From: Pseudomonadota bacterium
GTDB taxonomy: Bacteria; Pseudomonadota; Alphaproteobacteria; Rhizobiales; Xanthobacteraceae
Assembly: GCA_023422775.1 (NCBI GenBank)
Contig: JAFAGM010000077.1
Span: 1 to 64,000, forward strand
Direction: 5' to 3'
Length of the DNA: 64,000 nucleotides
A model generated the notes under the pieces. The model searched no databases, had not been told where the DNA came from, and saw nothing but the letters and a program-made list of their open reading frames with translations. A program made the position numbers and the translations under genes. Each line of letters starts with the position of its first letter. Position 1 is the first letter of the stretch. Below are positions 54,980-63,103 of this stretch, in pieces.

Positions 54980-56575
54980 TCACCTCAACCGGGGGATTCT
55001 TCCTCCGGCCGCGGCCCAATCGTCGTAGGACTGGAATTTCAGGCCGAGCCTGTCGTAGTGAACGCGAAGATAGCCGTCGCTGCCACGCTCGACTGCATCT
55101 GGCCGCACCATACCAACTTCCTGTGCCATCACGCCGACATAGGCCTTGTTGCTGCCGTTGTAGGCGAAGCGATAATAGCCCAGTCCGTTCTCGAGACGAC
55201 CCAGCACCATGATGTCGTGCTTGAGCGCTATATCCGAACGACGTCCGCCTCCGCGGCCACCGCCGCCGCGGAATCCGCTGCCGCCAGCGCCGCGGAAGCC
55301 ACCGCCGCCGCCACCACGGAACGCCGCCCTGCCGCCGCCGCGGAAGGCGGCCCCGCCACCGCGGAAGCCGCCGCCACGAAATGCTGCAGCACGATTTCCG
55401 CCGCCATACCGCGTGCCGGCACGCGAGGCCGGCCGCGTAGCGACCCGGCCCGCGCGCGCACTGCGTCCCGCCGATGGGCGATTCCGGTTGACGGCTTGTC
55501 GGTTACCGGCCGTCCTTCCAGCCCCGGCCTGTCGGCCCCGGTCGATTCCCTGAGCGCGATTGCCGGCTCGCTGACCACGATCACCGATATTGGGCCGGTT
55601 CGTTCCCTGGCCCAGTCCTTGACGGCCGCCGCCCGGTCGCTGGTTGGGATTGCCGAACCTCTGCTGCAGTCCCGTGTTGCTGTAGCGGGCGCCCTGGCGA
55701 TGCGCGGGATTGTGCTGCCAATGTTCGACGCGCGCGCCGCGATTGATGTCGATGCCGCCGCCGCCCCAGTTGACGCGGCTGCCGCCCCAATAGCCGCCGC
55801 GGCCCCAATAGCCACCCGAGGCCCAGCGGCCCAGTCCGTACGCCGCGCCAAAGGCGATCCCGGTCGCAATAACGCCTGCGGCGATGTAGCCGGGATATCC
55901 CCAGTAATAGGGATAGGCTGGATAGTCCGCGTAAGGCCAGTCTCCGAACATCACAGGCGGGTCATAGTAGGGAACGTAGATGCTGTCGGCCACGGCAGGC
56001 TCGATGTAGATCATCTGTCGGTTCTGTTCCTGGCGCACCGTCACCACCTGCTCCCTGGTGGTCGCAAGCTTCTGTCTGTCGTACGCCCTCGAGCGCAGCC
56101 GCTGCACCGCGTCCATCACGTCCTGTTGCTGGGCCAGGAACGCTTCGCCGAGCTTTTGTGTCCAGTCGAGCTGCTCGTTCATCATCTCCAGCACGGAAGG
56201 TGTTGCGATCAGCGCCTTTACGCTGGAGTCCCAGCTCTGCTCCTCCGCCGCGGCCTTCAGCGCGTCCCCCTTCATCTTGCTGTTGTCCTTCAGCCATCGC
56301 TCGGCGCGGACCACTTCAAGCGGATAGGTGGCGGCCATCAGGACGTTGGCGAGGAGCGTGTCCGGATAAAGTGCGATCGGCGCAACCAGGCTATCCAATT
56401 CGGCAGGCTTGAGCACTTGCGATGGGGCAGGCGTGGGCGCCGGCGTTGCTGTGGCGGCCGGCAGTGGGGCTCCCGCAGGCGGCGCATTCTGATCGCTCGT
56501 CTGAGCAGACGCGGGGCAGGCGAAGTGCAGCGCGGCGAGAATGGCAACGCATTGGATCGTTTTGACTGGACGCAT
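54980..56575 (-). CDS. DUF3300 protein fused to S74-type chaperone-like C-terminus
   Basis: A 531-residue exported protein with a signal peptide of about 24 residues (cut near FACPASAQ). Residues about 55-220 are DUF3300 (LDSLVAPIALYPDTLLANVL, AERWLKDNSKMKGDALKAA). A Gly/Arg/Asn-rich low-complexity region with FRGGG repeats follows (about 370-455). The last 75 residues start SDIALKHDI and include YVGVMAQEV, VRPDAV and GYLRVHYDRLGL, the pattern of endosialidase/tail-spike intramolecular chaperones (peptidase S74). The start at 56575 gives the signal peptide; a longer start would not. Confidence 0.82.
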   Translation of the reverse strand: MRPVKTIQCVAILAALHFACPASAQTSDQNAPPAGAPLPAATATPAPTPAPSQVLKPAELDSLVAPIALYPDTLLANVLMAATYPLEVVRAERWLKDNSKMKGDALKAAAEEQSWDSSVKALIATPSVLEMMNEQLDWTQKLGEAFLAQQQDVMDAVQRLRSRAYDRQKLATTREQVVTVRQEQNRQMIYIEPAVADSIYVPYYDPPVMFGDWPYADYPAYPYYWGYPGYIAAGVIATGIAFGAAYGLGRWASGGYWGRGGYWGGSRVNWGGGGIDINRGARVEHWQHNPAHRQGARYSNTGLQQRFGNPNQRPGGGRQGLGQGTNRPNIGDRGQRAGNRAQGIDRGRQAGAGRTAGNRQAVNRNRPSAGRSARAGRVATRPASRAGTRYGGGNRAAAFRGGGFRGGGAAFRGGGRAAFRGGGGGGFRGAGGSGFRGGGGRGGGRRSDIALKHDIMVLGRLENGLGYYRFAYNGSNKAYVGVMAQEVGMVRPDAVERGSDGYLRVHYDRLGLKFQSYDDWAAAGGRIPRLR

Positions 56576-56804
56576 GGCTTGTCCCTGATGAGGGGAGCTA
56601 CCAGCCGCAGCATGGCGCGTGCTTCCCCGATCGACCGTCTTCCGAGTGCAGCAGGATGCGGTGGCTGCCGGCGGGGGAGGTTGATGTAAATCAACGGGCG
56701 TCATCGCCTTTCTTGTAAGCGCGAACGAGCGGCAGGTTCCCGGACAGCCAAACCAGTTGATGCGCCGGGACCTGCTGCTGCCATGCCGCAAGCGGAGCAT
56801 CTCG

Positions 56805-57068
56805 ATGTGGGTCCTGATGTACGTCTTCTCCTACTCAATCAGCCCTGTCGCAACGAACGACAAGGAAGAATGGAGGCTTCGCCCGACCGTCGTGTTTCAG
56901 GAATTTACGAGCGAAGAACGATGCAAAACAGCCAAAGCGACACTCGAAGGCAGCCTGAAGGACGCTGGAGCCAAGCTACGGAGCGGGCTGGAAGACTTGA
57001 AGAGCCTGGGTAAGGCCGACCCTGCGCAGATTATCATCGCTTACAATGTAGAATGTCTTCCGAAATAG
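56805..57068 (+). CDS. Small hypothetical protein, probably exported
   Basis: An 87-residue protein with a short hydrophobic N-terminus (MWVLMYVFSYSISPVA) and a charged remainder (SEERCKTAKATLEGSLKDA). Two cysteines (near residues 40 and 84) could form a disulfide if exported. GGAG lies eight bases ahead of the ATG at 56805; an ATG at 56757 is also in frame. I do not recognise a family. It is divergent from the DUF3300 gene. Confidence 0.55.
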   Translation: MWVLMYVFSYSISPVATNDKEEWRLRPTVVFQEFTSEERCKTAKATLEGSLKDAGAKLRSGLEDLKSLGKADPAQIIIAYNVECLPK

Positions 57069-57244
57069 ATGGCGATTGCCTGAATCGGACGATCACGTGC
57101 ACTCCGCACAAATGCGCAGGTGCGGATCTCATTCTCGCGGAACTCACCGACGCGTGAGCTTCTTCTTGACCTATGTCAATCGACTTCCAGGCACATATGC
57201 AGGTTCTCCAGCGGGGCAAGCCACACGAGACCCGGGAGTTTGCG

Positions 57245-57754
57245 ATGATGATCAGGACAATGGCCGTTGTAGCGGCTGCAGTTCTCGTAACGTGGTCACC
57301 GACTTCCTACGCAGAGGAGAAGTCTTCTGCTGTAGGGATGCGGCATCCCAGTGCGGCCGACCTGAATGCGTTGACGGACGCGCGCGTCGGCATCATCAAG
57401 GCCGCCTTGCAGTTGACGCCCGACCAGGAAAAATACTGGCCGGCGGTGGAGGAGGCCATCCGCGCGCGAGCCAAGAACCGGCAAGCCCGGATGGAGCGGG
57501 TGGCGGCACTGCGCGACAGCGGCATGATGGAAGCTGTCGGCGAACGCAATCCGGTCGAACTCATGCAGCGTCGGGCGGAGATCCTGAGCCAGCGCGGGGC
57601 CGATATCAAGAAGCTCGCCGATGCGTGGGAGCCGCTCTACAAGATGCTGGCTCCGGATCAAAAGAAGCGGATGGCCTTTGCGATGTACGCGGCCGCGCGT
57701 GGCATGAGAGACGCGATCGAGCAACGTATCCAATTTGAGGATGACGACGACTAG
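57245..57754 (+). CDS. LTXXQ-motif (Spy/CpxP-like) periplasmic protein
   Basis: A 169-residue exported protein with a signal peptide (cut near SPTSYAE). LQLTPDQEKYWPAVEEAIR carries the LTXXQ motif, and a second degenerate copy is LAPDQKKRM. The rest is helical and charged, ending in Asp residues. Spy/CpxP relatives are ATP-independent periplasmic chaperones often induced by envelope or metal stress. GGGAG precedes the double ATG at 57245/57248. Confidence 0.85.
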   Translation: MMIRTMAVVAAAVLVTWSPTSYAEEKSSAVGMRHPSAADLNALTDARVGIIKAALQLTPDQEKYWPAVEEAIRARAKNRQARMERVAALRDSGMMEAVGERNPVELMQRRAEILSQRGADIKKLADAWEPLYKMLAPDQKKRMAFAMYAAARGMRDAIEQRIQFEDDDD

Positions 57755-58273
57755 ATGTGGAGCCTCTTCGGTTCTGATTCAATCAGAGCCGGGCTCTAGT
57801 TTTCTATTTTGACGCGTTTTCTTTACGCGAACCGGTATCCACTTCGCTTGAAAACGCTATGGGACCGGGCAGCCGAACCGCCACCGTCGCGGAGAAGAAA
57901 GGCTTCGTCCGCGACGGTGTTCAGCGATAGTGTGTCGTGGCCCGCGAGGTCCTGAACTCCTGGGGAGGAGCGCCGTATCGCGCGGCAAAGGCGGTCGTGA
58001 AATGCGACGCGATTGGATAGCCGCACAGCAAGGCTATCTCGCTGAGTCAACATCTCATCGATCTGGGGCAAGTCTGCGGTCGCAGGCGCGCATTCGTACC
58101 ATGCCGTAAAGGGGGCCGTCCGCAACATGTCGAAGAATGCGGCGTGCCGAACTGGTGATCGACCGAGGCTACCTGGCCCAGTAGCGACACCGTCATCGCG
58201 ATATGATTTGATGGTTATGGCCGGGCGCGCGGTGTGCCGGCGTGGTCTCTGTTGCCGAACAGGAGGGGGTGAA
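57755..58273. other. Intergenic stretch with an AraC relic
   Basis: About 520 bases between the LTXXQ gene and the VOC gene. Only a short minus-strand AraC C-terminal fragment is recognisable (57921-58049). An open minus-strand frame of 157 codons overlaps it in another phase and is judged spurious. The VOC gene promoter should lie in the right part. Confidence 0.5.
57921..58049 (-). pseudogene. AraC-family regulator remnant
   Basis: Reading the minus strand gives LSEIALLCGYPIASHFTTAF then AARYGAPPQEFRTSRATTHY and a stop. This is the second helix-turn-helix of AraC regulators (IAxxCGY...SHFxxAFxxRYGxxPxxFR). A stop codon lies just upstream in the frame and no first helix-turn-helix or sensor domain is found, so only a terminal fragment survives. 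Confidence 0.65.
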
Positions 58274-59125
58274 ATGAATGACGACAGGCAGAACAAGTCA
58301 GTGGACCAGGATCGCAGGGATGTCCTTCAGGCTGCAGGAGCCGCGCTGGTAGCGGGGATGGCGGTGTCCACTGCGGCGCCCGCATCCGCGCAGACTGCCG
58401 GCAACACCTCGGCGGCGTCCCGAAACAGCGGTTCGCTCGGCGCGCGACTGCAGGGCGTCCAGCATTTTGGTGTTACCGTGCAGAACATGGACCGGGCGTT
58501 CGAATTCTACACGGAGGTCCTCGGCGGCACCGAGGTGATGCGCGATGGCGACTTCCAGGGTGAGGTCATCCACAACACGCTGCTGACCGATCAGGAGATC
58601 GAGGCCCGCAAGCGGCGCGTCAACCCGCGCACGATCGGCGTGCCGGATCTCAGGGGTGGGGCCCAGCGCCTCGACGTGCGGTTCATCCAGTTCGACAATG
58701 TCGTGATCGAATTGCTGCAATACCGTGATGCCGCGCAACCCACGGGAAGCGGAGACAGCTTCGCCGAGCCGCACGACCACATGAGCCCGGCTTATCCGCG
58801 GTCGATGCACATCTGCTTCTACATTCGCGATGACGTCGACTTCAATCAGTTCATCCGCGATCTCGAGGCCGAATCAGCGCGCCGGGGCATGACCCAGGTC
58901 AGGGCCAACCGCATCGTCACCGTGACCACGGATCAGCAGCGGCTGGCGGCTCCGATGTCGGCGAACACCAACCGGATCACCGCCGGGAAATCCGATGGCT
59001 GGTCGCTGATCTATTGCAAGGGGCCGGAAGGCGAACAACTCGAATTCGTGCAGGCGCTGGGACCGGTGAAGAAGACGTTCGAGGAAGCGCTGAGCGCACG
59101 CCGGCGCATGTTGGCTGCGAAGTGA
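58274..59125 (+). CDS. Tat-exported VOC-family (glyoxalase/dioxygenase fold) protein
   Basis: A 283-residue protein. The N-terminus has a twin-arginine pattern (DRRDVLQAAGAALVAGMAVS) and cleavage near PASAQ, so it is probably exported folded. The VOC domain begins QHFGVTVQNMDRAFEFYTEV, with later MHICFYIRDDVD and a closing glutamate in EQLEFVQAL; the first His, second His and Glu are the usual metal ligands. AGGAGGGGG precedes the ATG at 58274. Exported VOC proteins are uncommon; the substrate is unknown. Confidence 0.85.
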   Translation: MNDDRQNKSVDQDRRDVLQAAGAALVAGMAVSTAAPASAQTAGNTSAASRNSGSLGARLQGVQHFGVTVQNMDRAFEFYTEVLGGTEVMRDGDFQGEVIHNTLLTDQEIEARKRRVNPRTIGVPDLRGGAQRLDVRFIQFDNVVIELLQYRDAAQPTGSGDSFAEPHDHMSPAYPRSMHICFYIRDDVDFNQFIRDLEAESARRGMTQVRANRIVTVTTDQQRLAAPMSANTNRITAGKSDGWSLIYCKGPEGEQLEFVQALGPVKKTFEEALSARRRMLAAK

Positions 59126-59451
59126 CGCCGCCGGCGTCTCCCGCGACAATGCCGGGTTGATCGAACTGACCGAACGCACGCTCGCGGACGCGCGGGCCAA
59201 CTCCATTCGGGCGACCTCAGGCAGGTGCATATCGCCGGCCGGGCGCCGGTCTGCGGCTTTGCCCGAGTGAGCATCGACGGTCATTTCCGCGCGCTGGGAG
59301 GGGGCGCAAGCGAACTGGCAAATTCATTGCGCATTCATGACGATTCCACTACGTTTTTATGACGCGGCGCAGGTTCCGGCTGGGTCGTGCGTCTCCTGGT
59401 CCTCGCCAGCCAAGGCTTTTGCACTGCGCCGGGTCATGTTGCGTGTACCCG
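59126..59451. other. Intergenic stretch, nothing recognised
   Basis: About 325 bases between the VOC gene and the first sulfatase-fold gene. Several open frames cross it but none has family features. An ATG upstream of the chosen sulfatase start (59359) would add a basic extension without homology. Confidence 0.4.
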
Positions 59452-61161
59452 ATGGCGCCCGCGCCAAATCCAGGCCCGTCCGCTGCCGCTCTCGCCGCCG
59501 GCCTTGCCGCGATCGGCCTCTGGCGCCTTTCAGCCGTTGCTGCACCGCACATGGCGGCGCTGATGATCATGGTGCAGACCGAAGCCGATTTCGGCTCCCG
59601 CATCGGCTTCGTGCTGGCATGGGGTATCCTGAACTTTCTGTTCATCGCGCTGCTGCGGCGACCGGCGCTGTCGGGCGCGCTGTCGCTGACGCTGGTCGTG
59701 GTGCTGGTGCTGCTGTCGCGGCTGAAGCACCACGTGGTGCAGATGACCGCGAACTTCGTCGATGTGATGGTGATCGATCGCGACAGCGCGGCGTTCCTGC
59801 TCACGATCTTCCCGGATCTGCGCTGGTCGGTGATCCTGGCCGCCCTTGTCACCATTCCCTTGATGTATGCGCTGTGGTGGCTCGATCCGTTCCGCATTCG
59901 CAGGCTGCCGGCGGTTGCCGGGCTGCTGGCGTGTCTTGCGGTGCTGAGCGGGCAGGCCATGGTCTGGCCGGTCGAGCCCTGGCGCGGCTACCACGATGAC
60001 GGATATCTGTCGAAATTCGCACGTTCCGGCGTCACTGCGGTTTCCGACTTCGTCAATTACGGTTTTATGGAATCCGAGGCTGATCTCGCCGAGCGGCTGA
60101 AGGTGCCGCTGGAGGAATCCTGCCATGTCGCCGGCCGCCGTCCGCACATCATCGTGATCCATGACGAGTCGAGCTTCGACATCCGTCGGGCCGAGGGCGT
60201 CAAGGTGCCGGCAGGCTATGGCAGCCACTTCAAGTCCTTCGACGGCAGGCAGCGCAACTTCCTGGCGGAAAGCAGCGGCGGCGCAAGCTGGATGGCCGAA
60301 TACAATGTGCTGACCGGCCTGTCCTCGCGCTCGTTCGGCCGCTTCTCCTACTTCGTCACCCGCATCGCATCGGGGCGGGTCGAGCGGGGCCTGCCGCTGG
60401 CGCTGCGCCGCTGCGGCTACAACACGATCTCGCTCTATCCCGCCTATGGCGCCTTCATGAGCGCGCGCGGCTTCCAGACCACCACGGGCATCCAGCACTT
60501 CTACGACGCGCGCGATCTCGGCGCCAAGGGCATCGAGCCGGACGCCTTCTTCTACGACAAGGCCGCGAAGCTGATCGCCGAACAACCGGCCAAGACGCCG
60601 TTGTTCGCCTTCGTCTATCTCGCCGCCAATCACTTTCCCTGGGAAAAGAAATTCCGCCCCGAACTCCTGCCGTCCTGGCGCAGTCCCGGCAACGCGCCCA
60701 TCGTCGACGAATATCTGCGCCGCCAGGCGATCAGCGCCAGCGACTATGCGGGCTTCATCGCCACCCTGAAGAAGAAGTTCCCGGCGCAGCCGTTCCTGAT
60801 CGTCCGCTACGGCGACCATCAGCCGGAATTCTCCTCGAACCTGCTGGATCCCGGGCTCGATGATGCCAGGGTCGCCCGCAAGTTCGATACCTACGATCCG
60901 CGCTACTTCACCACCTACTACGCCATCGACGCCATCAATTTCGAGCCGGTGAAGAGCCCGGCGATGATGGACACGATCGACGCGCCTTATTTGCCGCTGG
61001 TGATCCAGGAGGCCGCCGGCATTCCGCTCGACCCGTCCTTCGAGGAGCAGAAGAACATCATGCTCCGCTGCAAGGGCGTGTTTTACGCTTGCAAGGACGG
61101 CGCGGAAGCACGCAGGTTCAACCGGCTGCTGATCGAAGCCGGTTTCATCAAGGGGCTTTGA
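59452..61161 (+). CDS. Membrane sulfatase-fold protein, tandem copy 1
   Basis: A 569-residue protein with about five transmembrane helices in the first 170 residues and an alkaline-phosphatase-superfamily (LTA synthase/phosphoethanolamine transferase-like) domain after about 225. PHIIVIHDESSFD holds the candidate metal/nucleophile site, and VRYGDHQPEFSS the late Asp/His metal ligands. ESSGGASWMAEYNVLTGLSS resembles the substrate loop of sulfatases. The C-terminus MLRCKGVFYACKDG has a conserved cysteine pair. The ATG at 59452 is used. It is six bases from its paralogue. It may transfer phospho-groups to envelope glycans or lipids, but this is inferred. Confidence 0.82.
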   Translation: MAPAPNPGPSAAALAAGLAAIGLWRLSAVAAPHMAALMIMVQTEADFGSRIGFVLAWGILNFLFIALLRRPALSGALSLTLVVVLVLLSRLKHHVVQMTANFVDVMVIDRDSAAFLLTIFPDLRWSVILAALVTIPLMYALWWLDPFRIRRLPAVAGLLACLAVLSGQAMVWPVEPWRGYHDDGYLSKFARSGVTAVSDFVNYGFMESEADLAERLKVPLEESCHVAGRRPHIIVIHDESSFDIRRAEGVKVPAGYGSHFKSFDGRQRNFLAESSGGASWMAEYNVLTGLSSRSFGRFSYFVTRIASGRVERGLPLALRRCGYNTISLYPAYGAFMSARGFQTTTGIQHFYDARDLGAKGIEPDAFFYDKAAKLIAEQPAKTPLFAFVYLAANHFPWEKKFRPELLPSWRSPGNAPIVDEYLRRQAISASDYAGFIATLKKKFPAQPFLIVRYGDHQPEFSSNLLDPGLDDARVARKFDTYDPRYFTTYYAIDAINFEPVKSPAMMDTIDAPYLPLVIQEAAGIPLDPSFEEQKNIMLRCKGVFYACKDGAEARRFNRLLIEAGFIKGL

Positions 61162-61167
61162 GGACAC

Positions 61168-62916
61168 ATGCCAGCGGTAGCCGAACCAGGAAAGAGCCAG
61201 GGCCGCGCAGGATCGCGCGGTATCCGGTTTTTTGCGACTGCCGGTGTGATCGTTGCGATCCACCTGGCGGCACTGGCGATCCTGCTGTCCACCGAGTACG
61301 GGCCGTTTGCGATCACACTGTCGCTGCTGGCATGGGCGTTCATGAACTGCCTTCTGCTGTCGGTACTGCGGCGGCCGGCGATCTGTGCGGCGCTGGCGCT
61401 GGCCTTGACGGCGGTCCTGATCGCGCTGTCGCATTTCAAGTTCGGAATCCTGCAGCTGACGCTGACGTTCCTCGATTTCCTGATCATCGATCGCGATACG
61501 TTTTCGTTCCTGCTCTCGGTGTTTCCGCAGTTGCAGTTTCGATTGATCGTGGCAGGGCTCGTTGCGGCGCCGTTGCTGTGGCTGGTCTGGCGTTTCGATC
61601 CGTTCCGCGTGCGCCGCCGCCTCGCGCTGTCCGGAATGGGAGCCTCGGCCGCGTTGATCGCGGCGATGGCGGTCACCTGGCCGGAGCAGGCGTGGGAGCC
61701 GTTCCAGGGCGTCAACCACATCTCCAACCTGGCGCGTTCGGGCGTGGTGGCGGTGTCGCGGCTCGCTTCGACCGGCTGGATCGAGGCCGATCCGCCGGCG
61801 AACGGCGCGCTCAGCCTAGCGCGGGACGCACGCGCCGCCGCCTTGCCGGGGCTGCTGCCTGGCGAGGCCTGCGACACCACGGCCAAACGTCCGCACATCA
61901 TCATGCTGCTCGACGAGTCGAGCTTCGACGTCACCTCCGCGCCCGATATCAAGGTGCCGGCGGGATATGCCGACTACTTCAAATCCTTCGACGGCAAGCA
62001 GCGGACCATGATCGCGGAATCCACCGGCGGTCCGACCTGGTACACCGAATTCAACGTGCTGACGGGCCTGTCGGCGCGCTCGTTCGGCGACCTCAAGTTC
62101 TACGTCACGCGCATCGCCGCAGGCCGGGTGACGCGTGGCCTGCCGCAGGCGCTGCAGAATTGCGGCTACAAGACCATCTCGCTCTATCCGACCTATGGCG
62201 ACTTTCTCGGCGCGCGCGCCTTCCAGAGGGCCGTTGGCGTCGAGCAGTTCATCGACATGGCCGGGATGGGCGTGAACGAGGACATGCAGCCTGACAGCTT
62301 CTATTTCGACCAGGCGCTGAAAGCGTTCGCGCGCGAGCAGTCGCAGTCGCCGGTCTTCATGTTCGTCTACCTCACGGCCAATCACTTCCCTTGGACCGAC
62401 GTCTACCGGTCCGATCTCAGCCCGCCGGGCTGGACGCCGCCGGGCAATACCACCGAGGTCGATGAATACATCCGCCGTCAGACCATGACGGCGAAGGACT
62501 ACGGCGAATTCACCGCGCGGCTGAAGCGCGACTATCCGGACCAGTCGTTCCTCGTGCTGCGTTTCGGCGATCACCAGCCGGCGATCTCGCAAAAGCTGCT
62601 CGAGCCCGGCATCGACCAGAAGGTGCTGGCGAAGCGGTTGATGGCGTCAGATCCGCGATACTACTCCACCTATTACGCCATCGACGGTATCAACTACCGT
62701 CCCCGGAACCTGTCGTCGACGTTCGATACGCTCGATGCGGCGTATCTTCCGCTCGTGCTGCAGGAAGCCGCCGGCATCCCGCTCGATCCCACCTTCAAGG
62801 AGCAGAAGAGCATCATGCTCCGCTGCAACGGGGCTTTTTATGCCTGCAAGAAGGGTGCGGAGGCCCGCAGGTTCAACCGCCTCCTGATCGACGCCGGGCT
62901 GATCAAGGGGTTGTAG
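61168..62916 (+). CDS. Membrane sulfatase-fold protein, tandem copy 2
   Basis: A 582-residue paralogue of the preceding gene with the same architecture: N-terminal helices (LSLLAWAFMNCLLLSVL), PHIIMLLDESSFD, ESTGGPTWYTEFNVLTGLSA, LRFGDHQPAIS and C-terminal MLRCNGAFYACKKG then RRFNRLLIDAGLIKGL. Identity with copy 1 is very high in the last 60 residues and clearly lower in the membrane part, suggesting shared chemistry with divergent partners. GAGGA precedes the ATG at 61168. The two are one operon. Confidence 0.85.
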   Translation: MPAVAEPGKSQGRAGSRGIRFFATAGVIVAIHLAALAILLSTEYGPFAITLSLLAWAFMNCLLLSVLRRPAICAALALALTAVLIALSHFKFGILQLTLTFLDFLIIDRDTFSFLLSVFPQLQFRLIVAGLVAAPLLWLVWRFDPFRVRRRLALSGMGASAALIAAMAVTWPEQAWEPFQGVNHISNLARSGVVAVSRLASTGWIEADPPANGALSLARDARAAALPGLLPGEACDTTAKRPHIIMLLDESSFDVTSAPDIKVPAGYADYFKSFDGKQRTMIAESTGGPTWYTEFNVLTGLSARSFGDLKFYVTRIAAGRVTRGLPQALQNCGYKTISLYPTYGDFLGARAFQRAVGVEQFIDMAGMGVNEDMQPDSFYFDQALKAFAREQSQSPVFMFVYLTANHFPWTDVYRSDLSPPGWTPPGNTTEVDEYIRRQTMTAKDYGEFTARLKRDYPDQSFLVLRFGDHQPAISQKLLEPGIDQKVLAKRLMASDPRYYSTYYAIDGINYRPRNLSSTFDTLDAAYLPLVLQEAAGIPLDPTFKEQKSIMLRCNGAFYACKKGAEARRFNRLLIDAGLIKGL

Positions 62917-62943
62917 TTTTTTGCGTCATAATGAGATCTCGCA

Positions 62944-62970
62944 GGGTGGGCAAAGCGAAGCGTGCCCACC
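62944..62970. repeat. Short palindromic repeat after the sulfatase pair
   Basis: GGTGGGCA and TGCCCACC arms surround AAGCGAAGCG. This matches the GTGGGCA...TGCCCAC hairpins frequent in Bradyrhizobium intergenic DNA. It lies 28 bases after the copy 2 stop and may be the end of that transcript. Confidence 0.7.
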
Positions 62971-62982
62971 ACAGCCGTCAGA

Positions 62983-63082
62983 CCTCATCCTGAGGAGCCG
63001 CGCAGCGGCGTCTCGAAGGATGAATGGCACCGGCGAGGCCACATGGTTCGAGACGGCGCTAGGCGCCTCCTCACCATGAGGG
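62983..63082. repeat. CCTCATCCTGAGGAGC-type intergenic repeat
   Basis: A hundred-base element with outer arms CCTCAT/ATGAGG and inner TCTCGAA/TTCGAGA and GGCGC-rich segments. The sequence style (CCTCATCCTGAGGAGC and GGCCACATGGTTCGAGACG) is one I associate with rhizobial and Bradyrhizobium dispersed repeats. It sits between convergent genes. Confidence 0.75.
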
Positions 63083-63103
63083 TTTGAAAATCCCTCTGAC
63101 GTC

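Noticed and set aside
54530..56689. A 719-codon plus-strand open frame
   Set aside because: It is antisense to the DUF3300 gene and composed of low-complexity Ala, Arg and Ser runs caused by GC bias; no domain or ribosome site.
57823..58296. A 157-codon minus-strand frame
   Set aside because: No domain; the AraC relic in this stretch is in a different phase.
59530..61719. A 729-codon minus-strand open frame
   Set aside because: Antisense of the sulfatase-fold pair; composition (Arg, Gln, His, Asp) typical of GC-rich shadow frames.
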